From Nocardiopsis alba DSM 43377 (lineage in GTDB: Bacteria > Actinomycetota > Actinomycetes > Streptosporangiales > Streptosporangiaceae), in NCBI RefSeq assembly GCF_000341225.1, contig NZ_ANAC01000014.1, positions 124,001 to 188,000 of the forward strand: a DNA stretch of 64,000 bases, read 5' to 3'. The position numbers were made by a program, and so were the translations under genes. Under the pieces are notes generated by a model. The model did not search any database. It had not been told where the DNA came from and saw nothing but the letters and a program-made list of their open reading frames with translations. Numbering within the stretch: position 1 is the stretch's first letter; every line of letters begins with the position of its first letter. Positions 8,991 through 16,750 of the stretch are shown one piece after another.

Positions 8991-9140
8991 GAGACTGAGA
9001 GAAAATCCGACACGACGGTATCTATCGTGACAAACGACACCAAATCGTTACCATGGGCCGTGTTGTGACCACCACGAGTGGGCCGCCGGTGGCGTGTGCG
9101 AAACGGCCGGAGGGCCGGCGGGCCACGGACGGGGAGAGCC

Positions 9141-9341
9141 ATGAACGACGACAGCACTCGAGACGGTGTCACACCCCGACGTACGGGTTGGATCGCCGGA
9201 GCGGTCCTGGCCGCGACGGCCGTCGCCCTTCTCACCGCGGGATGCCCCGGATCCGGGGACGGCGGAGGCGGTGGCGGTGGATACGGCACCGTCGAAGGGG
9301 AGATCCACGCCCGGGAATCCGCGCCGACCGATCATCGATGA
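9141..9341 (+). CDS. Small putative lipoprotein
   Basis: A 66-aa protein starting at ATG 9141 behind GGGGAGAG. It has a basic N-region (TPRRTG), one hydrophobic segment (WIAGAVLAATAVALLTAG) and a cysteine in a loose lipobox (LLTAGC), then a Gly-rich tail. It would be an exported lipid-anchored peptide if processed. No homologue is recognised. Divergent from the LacI gene. Confidence 0.5.
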   Translation: MNDDSTRDGVTPRRTGWIAGAVLAATAVALLTAGCPGSGDGGGGGGGYGTVEGEIHARESAPTDHR

Positions 9342-9735
9342 GACGTCCGGCCTCGGGGCGGGCCCCTGTCCGAACGGCCCGATCGCTCCGGGGTCACGTC
9401 GACGCGCGGGGTTCTCACGGGCTCCGCGCGGACTTCTCCACCCGCCTCACCTCCACCCCTTCCCGATCGTCCCTCCCTCCGGCCCCTCGCACCTCCCCTC
9501 GGTTCCGTGGTCGTGATCGACCTCCACAGGGGGCGCGTTCATCTCCCCGCCCTCCCCGGCCCCTGTGTCGCCCGTCTCCCGAGTGTGTGACGGCCGGCTG
9601 TTCCCACGGCGTTCCCCTTCAGGACACATATCGAGACATCGCAGGTCACCCCTGTGGTTAATCGTTTCATCAGGAAGCACTCTCGGTCCGCCCCTCGGCC
9701 CGCGAACGGGTCTTCGTTCCCCTGATGGAGCCTTC
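9342..9735. other. Non-coding stretch before the ABC operon
   Basis: About 390 bases without a convincing gene. It is CT-rich on the plus strand (9430-9590), then becomes AT-richer near 9620-9680 (around GTGGTTAATCGTTTCATCAGG), the likely promoter zone of the following operon. I saw no recognisable riboswitch. Confidence 0.4.
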
Positions 9736-10782
9736 ATGTCCCACCGACACACGGTGATCCCCGCGACCGCCACCGCGGCCGCCCTCGCCCTGGCCCTGAC
9801 CTCCTGCGGCAACGTGGCGGCGCCCGAGGGCACCGCCACGGGCGACGGGGAGATCGTCATCACCTACAACTCGCCCACCGAATGGGGCAACTACGGGCGG
9901 GTCCTGTCCACCTTCACCGAGAGGACCGGGATCCAGGCCCCCAACGACCCCAAGAACTCCGGGCAGGCCCTGGCCGCCCTCCAGGCCGAGAAGGGCGCGC
10001 CCGTCGCCGACGTGGCCTACACCGGCATCGCCTTCGCCGAGCAGCTGACGGACGCCGAGGTCCTCCAGGACTACGTCCCCGAGGGCGCGGACCAGGTCCC
10101 CGACGACCTGCGCGACCCCGACGGGGCCTGGACCACCGTCCACACCGGGACCATCGCCTTCATCGTCAACGAGGACCACCTCGACGGCGCCCCGGTCCCC
10201 ACCGGCTGGGAGGACCTGCTCGAGCCCGAGTACGAGGGTCTGGTCGGCTACCTCGACCCCACCCAGGCCGCCGTCGGCTACTCCGTCGCCACCGCCGCCA
10301 ACCTGGCCCTGGGCGGAACGCTCGAGGACTGGGGCCCGGGCCTGGACTACCTCGACGGTCTCAAGGAGAACGGGGCCTCGACGGCGGCCCAGACCGCGAC
10401 CGCGAAGGTCGCCCAGGGCGAGATCCCCATCCTCATCGACACCGACTTCAACGGCTACAAACTCCAGGACGAGGGCGCCGACGTCTCGGTCGTCATCCCC
10501 GAGGAGGGTTCCCTCCAGATCCCCTACATCGTGGGTCTGGTCGCCGGTGCCCCCAACGAGGACAACGGCAGAGAGCTCCTCGACTTCTACTTCTCCGAGG
10601 AGGGGCAGGGCCTGTTCGCCGCCGGGTACATGCGCCCCGTCATCGGCGACCTGCCCGAGGACGTCGCCGAGCGCGTCCTGCCGGACGAGGACTACGAGCG
10701 GGCCGTCACCATCGACTACATCGAGCAGGGCGCCCGCCAGCAGGAGTTCATCGAGCTGTACCAGGACGAGGTGGGCTTCTAG
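9736..10782 (+). CDS. ABC transporter substrate-binding lipoprotein
   Basis: Extracytoplasmic solute-binding protein of 348 aa. The signal sequence ends in lipobox LTSC (about residue 24), so it is a membrane-anchored lipoprotein. The mature part (IVITYNSPTEWGNYGRVLSTF, PVADVAYTGIAFAEQL, LIDTDFNGYKLQ, FYFSEEGQGLFA) resembles family 1 binding proteins for Fe(III), polyamines or phosphonates. First gene of a four-gene importer operon that ends with a metallo-hydrolase. The ATG at 9736 is preferred to upstream starts because it places the signal peptide at the terminus. Confidence 0.87.
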   Translation: MSHRHTVIPATATAAALALALTSCGNVAAPEGTATGDGEIVITYNSPTEWGNYGRVLSTFTERTGIQAPNDPKNSGQALAALQAEKGAPVADVAYTGIAFAEQLTDAEVLQDYVPEGADQVPDDLRDPDGAWTTVHTGTIAFIVNEDHLDGAPVPTGWEDLLEPEYEGLVGYLDPTQAAVGYSVATAANLALGGTLEDWGPGLDYLDGLKENGASTAAQTATAKVAQGEIPILIDTDFNGYKLQDEGADVSVVIPEEGSLQIPYIVGLVAGAPNEDNGRELLDFYFSEEGQGLFAAGYMRPVIGDLPEDVAERVLPDEDYERAVTIDYIEQGARQQEFIELYQDEVGF

Positions 10783-11642
10783 TGCCCGTCCGCGCCCCTG
10801 CCCGGGGGCGCGCCGTGCCCGGCCCGGCCTGGCTCGCCGCGCTCCCGGCCCTGATCGTCATCGGTCTGTTCAGCGTCCACCCCGTCATGGTGATGGTGGC
10901 CGGCTCCCTGGGCGTGGGACGCCCACCGGCCGACGAGGGTCTCACCCTCGACCACTACACGCGCGCCTTCGGATCCGAGACCGTCAGATCCGCCCTGCTC
11001 GACTCCGTGCTGATCGCCGGAGGTTCGGTCCTCCTCGTCCTGCTGGTGGCCGTTCCGGTGGTCCTGCGCCAGGCCGACGACGACCGACACGGTCGCGGTG
11101 GCGTGGCCACCGACGTCCTGCTGACCCTGCCCATCGCCCTGCCCGGCATCATCATCGGCTTCTTCGCGATCGTCCTCACCGGTCGTACCGGGCTGTTGGG
11201 ACTGGCCTGGGGCGGGTTCTCCGGTCTCGCCTACACCTTCTCCGGCCTGCTGGTGGCCTACATGTACTTCTCCCTGCCCCGGGTCCTGGGGCCGCTGCGG
11301 GGCGCCGCCGCGACCCTCGACCCGGCCTTGACCGAGAGCGCCCGCACCCTGGGCGCCTCCCGAACCCGGGTCTTCACCACCGTGACCCTGCCGCTGCTGC
11401 TGCCCGCCCTCATCGAGACGAGCGGGACGGCCATCGCGGTGGCCCTGGGCGGCTACGGCACGGTCGCGACCCTCTCAGAAGGGGTGCGGCTGCTGCCGCT
11501 CAACGTCGCCAACGAGCTCACCACCGGCTACCGGCTGGCCGACTCCTCGGCCCTGGCGGTGATCCTCGCGGTGACCGCCGTGCTGGCCCTGGTCCTGGGG
11601 CGGGCGCTGTCCCGCCTGGTCCGTAGGGCGGTGGCCGCATGA
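10782..11642 (+). CDS. ABC transporter permease 1
   Basis: A 286-aa membrane protein with about six helices. The BPD_transp_1 coupling region is visible as ESARTLGASRTRVFTTVTLP (about residue 185-205). The GTG start shares its G with the preceding TAG stop, which implies translational coupling. It is followed by a second permease with a 4-nt ATGA overlap. Confidence 0.87.
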   Translation: MPVRAPARGRAVPGPAWLAALPALIVIGLFSVHPVMVMVAGSLGVGRPPADEGLTLDHYTRAFGSETVRSALLDSVLIAGGSVLLVLLVAVPVVLRQADDDRHGRGGVATDVLLTLPIALPGIIIGFFAIVLTGRTGLLGLAWGGFSGLAYTFSGLLVAYMYFSLPRVLGPLRGAAATLDPALTESARTLGASRTRVFTTVTLPLLLPALIETSGTAIAVALGGYGTVATLSEGVRLLPLNVANELTTGYRLADSSALAVILAVTAVLALVLGRALSRLVRRAVAA

Positions 11643-12400
11643 CCCGCTTCGTCAGCCGCGCCACCTGCGCGTTCGTCCTCATCCCGATCCTGGCCACCCT
11701 GGTCGCCGCCACCAGCGTCGACTTCTCCCAGGGGCCCTGGGGCGGCGGCGTCACCCTCGACTGGTTCGCCTACGCCTGGCCGCCGCTGGCCCCGGTGATC
11801 GGCCGGAGCCTGGCCGTGGCCGCGATCGTGGTCGCGCTCAACCTCCTCCTCGGAGGGCCGCTGGCCTGGTGGGTGGCGCGGCACCCCTCTCCGCTGACCC
11901 GGCTCACCGGTTACCTCGTCAACGTGCCCCTGGCCGTACCGGGCATCGCTCTGAGCGTGGCGCTGGTGGGCACCTACCCGATGCTGCGCCCCAGCGGTCT
12001 GCTGCTGGTCATGGGCCACCTGGTCTTCACGCTGCCGTTCACCCTGGCCGCGTTGACGCCGGCCCTGGCCGACACCGAACTGCGCACCAACGAGAGCGTG
12101 GCCCGCAGTCTGGGGGCCGGTCCGCTCCGAGTGCTGCGCACCATCACCGTTCCGGCCTGCCTGGTCGCCGTCACCCAGGCGGTGACCATGGTCTTCGCCC
12201 TGTCCTTCGGCGAGTTCAACGTCTCCTTTTTCATCAACCCTCCGGCGACGTCGACCGCGCCCTTCGCCCTGTTCGACTCCTACTCCACCCAACGGCTCGA
12301 ATCGGCCTCGGCCCAGTCGGCGATCTTCATCGCCTTCGTCGTGCCGGTCCTGACCGCCGTCGTCCTGGCCCGCCGCCGTGCCCCGAGGAGGACCCCGTGA
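11639..12400 (+). CDS. ABC transporter permease 2
   Basis: A 253-aa integral membrane protein. The EAA-like loop VARSLGAGPLRVLRTITVP lies near residue 155-175 and mediates contact with the ATPase. ATG overlaps the upstream stop (ATGA), and its own stop overlaps the GTG of the ATPase gene, so the three are coupled. The presence of two separate permeases is usual for polyamine/iron/phosphonate-type importers. Confidence 0.87.
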   Translation: MTRFVSRATCAFVLIPILATLVAATSVDFSQGPWGGGVTLDWFAYAWPPLAPVIGRSLAVAAIVVALNLLLGGPLAWWVARHPSPLTRLTGYLVNVPLAVPGIALSVALVGTYPMLRPSGLLLVMGHLVFTLPFTLAALTPALADTELRTNESVARSLGAGPLRVLRTITVPACLVAVTQAVTMVFALSFGEFNVSFFINPPATSTAPFALFDSYSTQRLESASAQSAIFIAFVVPVLTAVVLARRRAPRRTP

Positions 12401-13512
12401 CCACCACCGTTTCCACCGACTCGCGGAGCGGGGGCCCGGACGGCGCCGTCCGGGCGGCCGGTCTGGCCGTGGACGACCTGAACGTCCGCTACGGCGACAC
12501 CACCGCGGTGGAAGGCGTATCCCTGGACGTGGCCCCGGCCGAGACCGTCGCCGTCATCGGCCCCTCGGGCTGCGGCAAGAGCAGCACCCTGCGCGCCGTC
12601 GCCGGCCTGGTCCCCGTCGCCGGGGGCACGATCACCCTGGCCGGCCGCGACGTCACCTCGCTGGATCCGGCCCGGCGCAACGTCGGACTGGTGCCGCAGA
12701 ACTACGCGGTGTTCCCGCACATGACCGTGGCCGCCAACATCGCCTACGGGCTGCGCGCCAGAGGGGTGCCCGCCTCGGAACGACGGGCCCGGGTGGGCGA
12801 GATGCTCGACCTGACCCGCCTCACCGAACTGGCCGAACGCCGCCCCGACCAGCTCTCGGGCGGTCAGCGGCAGAGGGTGGCGCTGGCCCGCGCGCTGGCG
12901 ATCCGCCCCGACACCCTGCTCCTGGACGAGCCCCTGGCCGCCCTGGACCCCCAACTGCGCGGGGGACTGCGGCGAGAGCTGTCCGGCATGCTCGCGGCCA
13001 CCGAATGCGCCACGCTCATCGTCACCCACGACCAGCGCGAGGCGCTGTCCCTGGGGTCGCGGATCCTCCTGCTCCGGGACGGCCGCCCGGTCCAGTTCGA
13101 CACTCCGCGGCGGCTCTGGGACGACCCGGCCGACGCGTTCGTCGCCGACTTCCTGTCCGGGGCGGTACTGCTGGAGGCCGAACGCGACCACGACCACGCC
13201 GTGGTCATGGACGGACGCTGGCGGATCCCGGTGCGCGAGCTGGACGTGCGCCCGACCGAACACGGGAGCACCCGCCTGCTGCTGCACCACGACGGCCTCG
13301 GCGTGGTCGACGAGGAGGAGACGCCCGATGACGGATCCGCGCTGGTCGCGGAGGTGGAGCACGTCGAGTTCACCGGCGACGCCCTCCACCTGACCGTGCG
13401 CGCCGGAGGGCACGCGCTCGGGGTCCGGGTACCGCCCGGAACCCGCGTCGGCCGCTCCGTGGCCCTGACCGTGAACCCGGGCCGGGCCGCGCTGCTCACC
13501 CCGAACCCCTGA
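12397..13512 (+). CDS. ABC transporter ATP-binding protein
   Basis: A 371-aa ATPase. Walker A GPSGCGKSS (about residue 55), Q-loop VPQNYAVFPHMTV, signature LSGGQRQRV (about 155), Walker B TLLLDEPLAALD and switch His in IVTHDQ are all intact. The C-terminal 130 residues form a TOBE-like regulatory domain, as in CysA/PotA/FbpC-type importers. GTG start within GTGA of the preceding gene. It energises the permease pair upstream; the substrate is not evident. Confidence 0.9.
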   Translation: MTTTVSTDSRSGGPDGAVRAAGLAVDDLNVRYGDTTAVEGVSLDVAPAETVAVIGPSGCGKSSTLRAVAGLVPVAGGTITLAGRDVTSLDPARRNVGLVPQNYAVFPHMTVAANIAYGLRARGVPASERRARVGEMLDLTRLTELAERRPDQLSGGQRQRVALARALAIRPDTLLLDEPLAALDPQLRGGLRRELSGMLAATECATLIVTHDQREALSLGSRILLLRDGRPVQFDTPRRLWDDPADAFVADFLSGAVLLEAERDHDHAVVMDGRWRIPVRELDVRPTEHGSTRLLLHHDGLGVVDEEETPDDGSALVAEVEHVEFTGDALHLTVRAGGHALGVRVPPGTRVGRSVALTVNPGRAALLTPNP

Positions 13513-13538
13513 CGACCGCACGCCCCGAAAGGACGGAC

Positions 13539-14315
13539 ATGCTCGAACTGGAGATCCTCGGATCCAACGCGACCGCGCCGACGAAGAAGGGCCCAGCCTC
13601 CTGCTACCTGCTGCGCACCGAGACCGGTGTGCTGCTGGTCGACGCGGGGCCCGGCTCGCTGGCGGCCTACTGCGCCCGCCACGAACTCTCCGAGCTGCGC
13701 GGCATCGTGGTTACCCACCTGCACGCCGACCACAGCCTGGACCTGATGGCCTGGGCCTACCGATGGACCTTCCCCGAGGAACTGCCGTCGATCCCGCTCT
13801 TCTTCCCCGAGGGCGAGGCCGAACGGTTGGCCGCCTTCGACGCGGTCTTCGGCATCCCGACGCTGCCGACGATGAACCGCCCCATCGCTCAGTCGTTCGA
13901 GGCCCGTCCGATGGCGCGGGACGGTGTCACCGTCTACGAGGTGGACGGGCTGGTGTTCCGCTCCTTCGCCGCCCACCACAGCGTGCCCTCGGCGGCGCTG
14001 CGCTTCGAGGCGCCGGACGGACGGGTGCTCGCCTTCTCCTCCGACACGGGCCTGTGCGATCCGCTGGTGGAGGCGGCCCGCGACGCGGACCTGTTCGTCT
14101 GCGAGGCCACCTACCTGGAGGCCGACGAGCGGGCGCTGCACGGTCACGGCCATCTGACCGCCCGGATGGCGGGGGAGGTGGCCGCGAGCGCGAACGCGCG
14201 GCACCTGGTGCTCACCCACTTCGCCGACCCCGCCGACTGGGAGGAGGGCCGACGCCGGGCAGCCGAGGTCTTCGACGGCCGCCTCGACGTGGCCGTCCCC
14301 GGCAGCCGCTTCTGA
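13539..14315 (+). CDS. MBL-fold metallo-hydrolase (RNase Z-like)
   Basis: A 258-aa metallo-beta-lactamase-fold protein with the HxHxDH motif in THLHADHSLD (about residue 58), FSSDTG (about 167) and a terminal THFAD. It starts 26 bases after the ATPase gene and is probably the last gene of the ABC operon. The N-terminal LGSNATAP resembles the LGTG strand of RNase Z/PhnP-type enzymes. It may process the imported compound; PhnP-like phosphodiesterase activity is one possibility, but the usual phosphonate genes are absent. Confidence 0.8.
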   Translation: MLELEILGSNATAPTKKGPASCYLLRTETGVLLVDAGPGSLAAYCARHELSELRGIVVTHLHADHSLDLMAWAYRWTFPEELPSIPLFFPEGEAERLAAFDAVFGIPTLPTMNRPIAQSFEARPMARDGVTVYEVDGLVFRSFAAHHSVPSAALRFEAPDGRVLAFSSDTGLCDPLVEAARDADLFVCEATYLEADERALHGHGHLTARMAGEVAASANARHLVLTHFADPADWEEGRRRAAEVFDGRLDVAVPGSRF

Positions 14316-14320
14316 GAGAT

Positions 14321-14346
14321 CCCCGAGGGCGGCGGCCGTATCGGGG
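14321..14346. repeat. 26-bp direct repeat, copy 1 (also part of a hairpin)
   Basis: This 26-base string (starting CCCCGAGGGCGGCGG, ending CGTATCGGGG) recurs exactly at 16694-16719. Here GCGGCCGTA (14332-14340) and TACGGCCGC (14347-14355) form a 9-bp stem with loop TCGGGG, so the copy can also serve as terminator for the MBL gene. Confidence 0.7.
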
Positions 14347-14427
14347 TACGGCCGCGCCGTGCGCGGCGGCCGACCGGCCCTCGACACGCCCCGTCCGTGA
14401 CCGACGGCCGACCTCCGAGGGGGTGGG

Positions 14428-14785
14428 CTATCCGGCCTCGGGGGCCGGAACAGTGGGTTCGGGGTGGATCCGCTCGACCCCGTCCCGCGCGGTGTACATG
14501 TCCCAGTAACGCTCGGCGAGGTCGTCCGGATCAACGATCGGGAACGTGTCGAGCAGAGTGGATCCGGCCGAAGCGGTCGCGGACGGCCGCGATCAGCGCG
14601 GGCACCTCGGCGGGCTCGGACAGGTCGGCGGAGAAGGCGGCCGCTTCGACGCCCTCGTCGGCGAGCCTCTTCACGAGCGTGTCGAGACGATCCTTACGGC
14701 GCGGGACCAGGGTTGTGAGGGCGTCGGGGTGTGGCCAGGGCAGGCTATGAGCGTCGAGATGTCGATGCCGCTCTCGGTAGCACAT
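14428..14785 (-). pseudogene. Internally deleted SDR (short-chain dehydrogenase) remnant
   Basis: On the minus strand one frame (down to about 14560) reads RRKDRLDTLVKRLADEG followed by AAAFSADLSE and AVRDRFGRI, the segment after the first strand of an SDR. A second frame then reads STLLDTFPIVDPDDLAERYW and ends at TAG 14428, which matches the typical SDR C-terminus. The catalytic core between them (NNAG, Ser, YxxxK; about 100-plus residues) is missing, the frames are shifted, and the glycine-rich N-terminus is unrecognisable. This is an inactivated gene. Confidence 0.7.
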
Positions 14786-14879
14786 GCTTGCCGCGGTTGA
14801 GGCCTCGCAGAGCTCCCCAGCATCGGCTGAACAGCGAATTCACCGAGGGGAGGGCCGTGGGGAGTCTTCTTCTGTGTGG

Positions 14880-15137
14880 TCTTCATTGCGAATAAAATCC
14901 GACAAAAGTCTCGAATCTTGAAAATTCGGAAAATTTTTATTCTAAATATGTCGATGACCTGCGATGATTCAAGGGCGGGGCGAGAAGTTCACTCAGTGCG
15001 TTTGCAATCACGAGAAGATTAAGGCAAGCTGATATTCCCCTGTCTTCTGGACGGGGGTGCCTCGAAGCTCAAAACGACCTCCTGCTGCAACAGGGGGCCG
15101 TTGAGGTGTGTCAAGTTAATAGTGCGAAGGAGACTCG
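14880..15137. other. AT-rich non-coding stretch
   Basis: From about 14880 to 14960 the sequence is strongly AT-rich (for example GAAAATTCGGAAAATTTTTA), very unlike the rest of the window; 14960-15137 is intermediate. No gene is apparent. It may be acquired DNA or a promoter/regulatory zone for the small membrane protein genes downstream. Confidence 0.5.
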
Positions 15138-15197
15138 CTGGATATCCCGCCCCAAGAGCCCTCCGACTCCCTTGAAGTATTCCCGGAAGCGGTGCAG

Positions 15198-15473
15198 ATG
15201 TCAACAAGATATCCGCAGTTCACGGCGCTTCTTTTCGGGGGAGGAGGTCTGGCCGCTTCTTTGGCCTGGGCTTTTGCTGCACTGCCCGGATGGGCTGTGG
15301 TCATCCTCGCCCTCATCATCGCTACATCCTTCGCGACCCCGGTGTTCGCGCTGGGTGCTGTGACATGGGTCGGCCTCAGTGCCGAATCCGTGGGGAGAAG
15401 GAAGAGCGCGGAGAGGATCTTCGAGCTCCTCTTGGAGTTCTTCAGGATCGTCCTCCGCAGTCCGGGCAGCTGA
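15198..15473 (+). CDS. Small two-helix membrane protein
   Basis: A 91-aa protein with two hydrophobic segments (about 9-30 and 32-55) and an amphipathic C-terminal helix (RRKSAERIFELLLEFFRIVL). ATG 15198 has GGAAG 8 nt upstream. However, GAAGGAG at 15126-15132 is followed 5 nt later by CTG 15138 in the same open frame, which would add 20 acidic residues (LDIPPQEPSDSLEVFPEAVQ); no other start lies between the TAG at 15120 and GTG 15192. No family is recognised. Lower GC than neighbours. Confidence 0.55.
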   Translation: MSTRYPQFTALLFGGGGLAASLAWAFAALPGWAVVILALIIATSFATPVFALGAVTWVGLSAESVGRRKSAERIFELLLEFFRIVLRSPGS

Positions 15474-15543
15474 ATCACCCCTGGTCGGGTGCCCAGAACG
15501 GGGCACCCGACCCTCCTTCGTCACCGACTTCAAGGAGATCCAC

Positions 15544-15741
15544 ATGTCCGACCCCCGTTACAGCCGTTACCGTGTCAGGGCTCACTACCGTGCCGACGGT
15601 ACTTACGTGCGCAGCCACTACCGCAATAAGCGCTCCGCGCCCGTGGCCAACACCGGTATCACCGGATCGGAGTTGATCGGAGGAGTACTCGCCCTCCTCT
15701 TCTTCATCGGATTGATCGGCGCGAACATGCCCACTCCTTAG
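15544..15741 (+). CDS. Small single-helix membrane protein
   Basis: A 65-aa protein with a basic, aromatic N-terminal half (YSRYRVRAHYRADGTYVRSH) and one C-terminal membrane helix (LIGGVLALLFFIGLIGA). AAGGAG precedes the ATG at good spacing. It follows the other small membrane protein by 70 bases and is probably co-transcribed, ending at a 38-bp palindromic terminator. Function unknown; the RVRAHYRxDGTYV string is reminiscent of uncharacterised actinobacterial proteins. Confidence 0.6.
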   Translation: MSDPRYSRYRVRAHYRADGTYVRSHYRNKRSAPVANTGITGSELIGGVLALLFFIGLIGANMPTP

Positions 15742-15752
15742 GTCGGGCGTTC

Positions 15753-15790
15753 ATCCGCTTCGGGGTGAGCGCGCTCACCCCGAAGCGGAT
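15753..15790. terminator. Perfect 38-bp palindrome, bidirectional terminator
   Basis: ATCCGCTTCGGGGTGAGC (15753-15770) is mirrored exactly by 15773-15790, with GC at the centre. It lies between the convergent small membrane protein gene and the methyltransferase gene, 11 bases after the former's stop. Confidence 0.75.
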
Positions 15791-15872
15791 GCCTGTACGA
15801 ACAGGGTTTCTCCGGCATTGGGTTCCACAGGACACTCATCGGACTCCGAAAGTCCGCTCCCTTCTCGTCGAC

Positions 15873-16667
15873 TCACCCGTCCAGGGTGCGGCGTCCCCGG
15901 ATACAGACGAAGGGGAAGAAGCCGACGCGCGTTCGGGGGTCGGACATGAGGGCGTGGATCCGGTCGAGTTCGGCCTCGGTCCAACCGATCGCGGTCAGCG
16001 CCGGGGTGAACTGCCGGGCGTAGTTGGAGATCAGCCGGCAGGTGGCCGAACCGCCCCGGGCGGTGTGCCGGTACTCGGCGGTCTCCACCCCCTCCAGTCC
16101 CGCGTGGATCATGGCGCGGTCGGCCTCGTACCCCCAGGCGTAGTCCTGTCCGGCGGGACGTGCGATGCGTTCGATCGTGGTCTCCAGAAGCCGGTGGTAC
16201 AACGCGGCCTCCGACTCCGTCGGCGCCTCGAAGGGCACGGTGGGCGGTCGGGTGAACTCTCCGAGCACCAGCAGGCCGCCGGGGGCGAGTTCCCGGACCA
16301 GGGACTCCAGGATCTCGTGGCGGCGTTCGAGGTGCATCAGCAACAGGCGCGCGTGGATCAGGTCGAAGGGGCCGTCGACGGGCGGCCCCTCTTCGACGTC
16401 GTGCCGGTGGACCCGGACCTCGGGCACGTCGTCCAGATGCGTGGTGTCCAGATCGACGGCGTCCACCCGCCCGGTCGGGCCGACCCGCTCGGCCAGCCAA
16501 GCGGCGATCGAGCCGTTGCCCGCGCCCAACTCCAGACAGCGCTGCCCCTCGCGGGCGGCCACCTCCCCGATGAAGTCCCGGCTCGCCCCGTCGAGCAGCA
16601 GCGACAGGTGGTCGAGTTGGAACCGCCCCAGGTCGGTGCCGGAATCGAACGTGTAGTCGGTGTTCAT
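15873..16667 (-). CDS. Class I SAM-dependent methyltransferase
   Basis: A 264-aa methyltransferase. Motif I is CLELGAGNGSIAAWLAERVG (about residue 44), the acidic residue of motif II is in VDAVDLD, and FDLIHARLLLMHLERR with LAPGGLLVLGEF marks motifs IV-VI. ATG 16667 is preceded by GGGGGGAAC. The substrate is unknown. The gene stands alone between the hydrolase (separated by the repeat hairpin) and the small membrane proteins. Confidence 0.85.
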   Translation of the reverse strand: MNTDYTFDSGTDLGRFQLDHLSLLLDGASRDFIGEVAAREGQRCLELGAGNGSIAAWLAERVGPTGRVDAVDLDTTHLDDVPEVRVHRHDVEEGPPVDGPFDLIHARLLLMHLERRHEILESLVRELAPGGLLVLGEFTRPPTVPFEAPTESEAALYHRLLETTIERIARPAGQDYAWGYEADRAMIHAGLEGVETAEYRHTARGGSATCRLISNYARQFTPALTAIGWTEAELDRIHALMSDPRTRVGFFPFVCIRGRRTLDG

Positions 16668-16693
16668 GACGTTCCCCCCGTGGGGGGAGTATG

Positions 16694-16719
16694 CCCCGAG
16701 GGCGGCGGCCGTATCGGGG
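16694..16719. repeat. 26-bp direct repeat, copy 2
   Basis: Exact second copy of 14321-14346, followed by GTGCGGCCGA, where copy 1 has TACGGCCGC, so it too can fold (CGGCCG arms). It is 32 bases past the stop of the minus-strand hydrolase gene and may act as its terminator. Confidence 0.7.
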
Positions 16720-16750
16720 GTGCGGCCGAGCCCTCTCAGGGGTCCTCTGT

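Noticed and set aside
9053..9661. Plus-strand frame of 202 codons downstream of LacI
   Set aside because: Arg/Pro-rich with no start signal; the small lipoprotein frame at 9141 has a better start and a signal sequence.
13539..14315. Phosphonate (PhnP) pathway membership for the MBL protein
   Set aside because: The other phn genes are missing and the fold alone does not identify PhnP; kept only as a possibility.
12864..14534. Minus-strand frame of 556 codons opposite the ABC ATPase and MBL genes
   Set aside because: Low-complexity shadow of two well-supported plus-strand genes.
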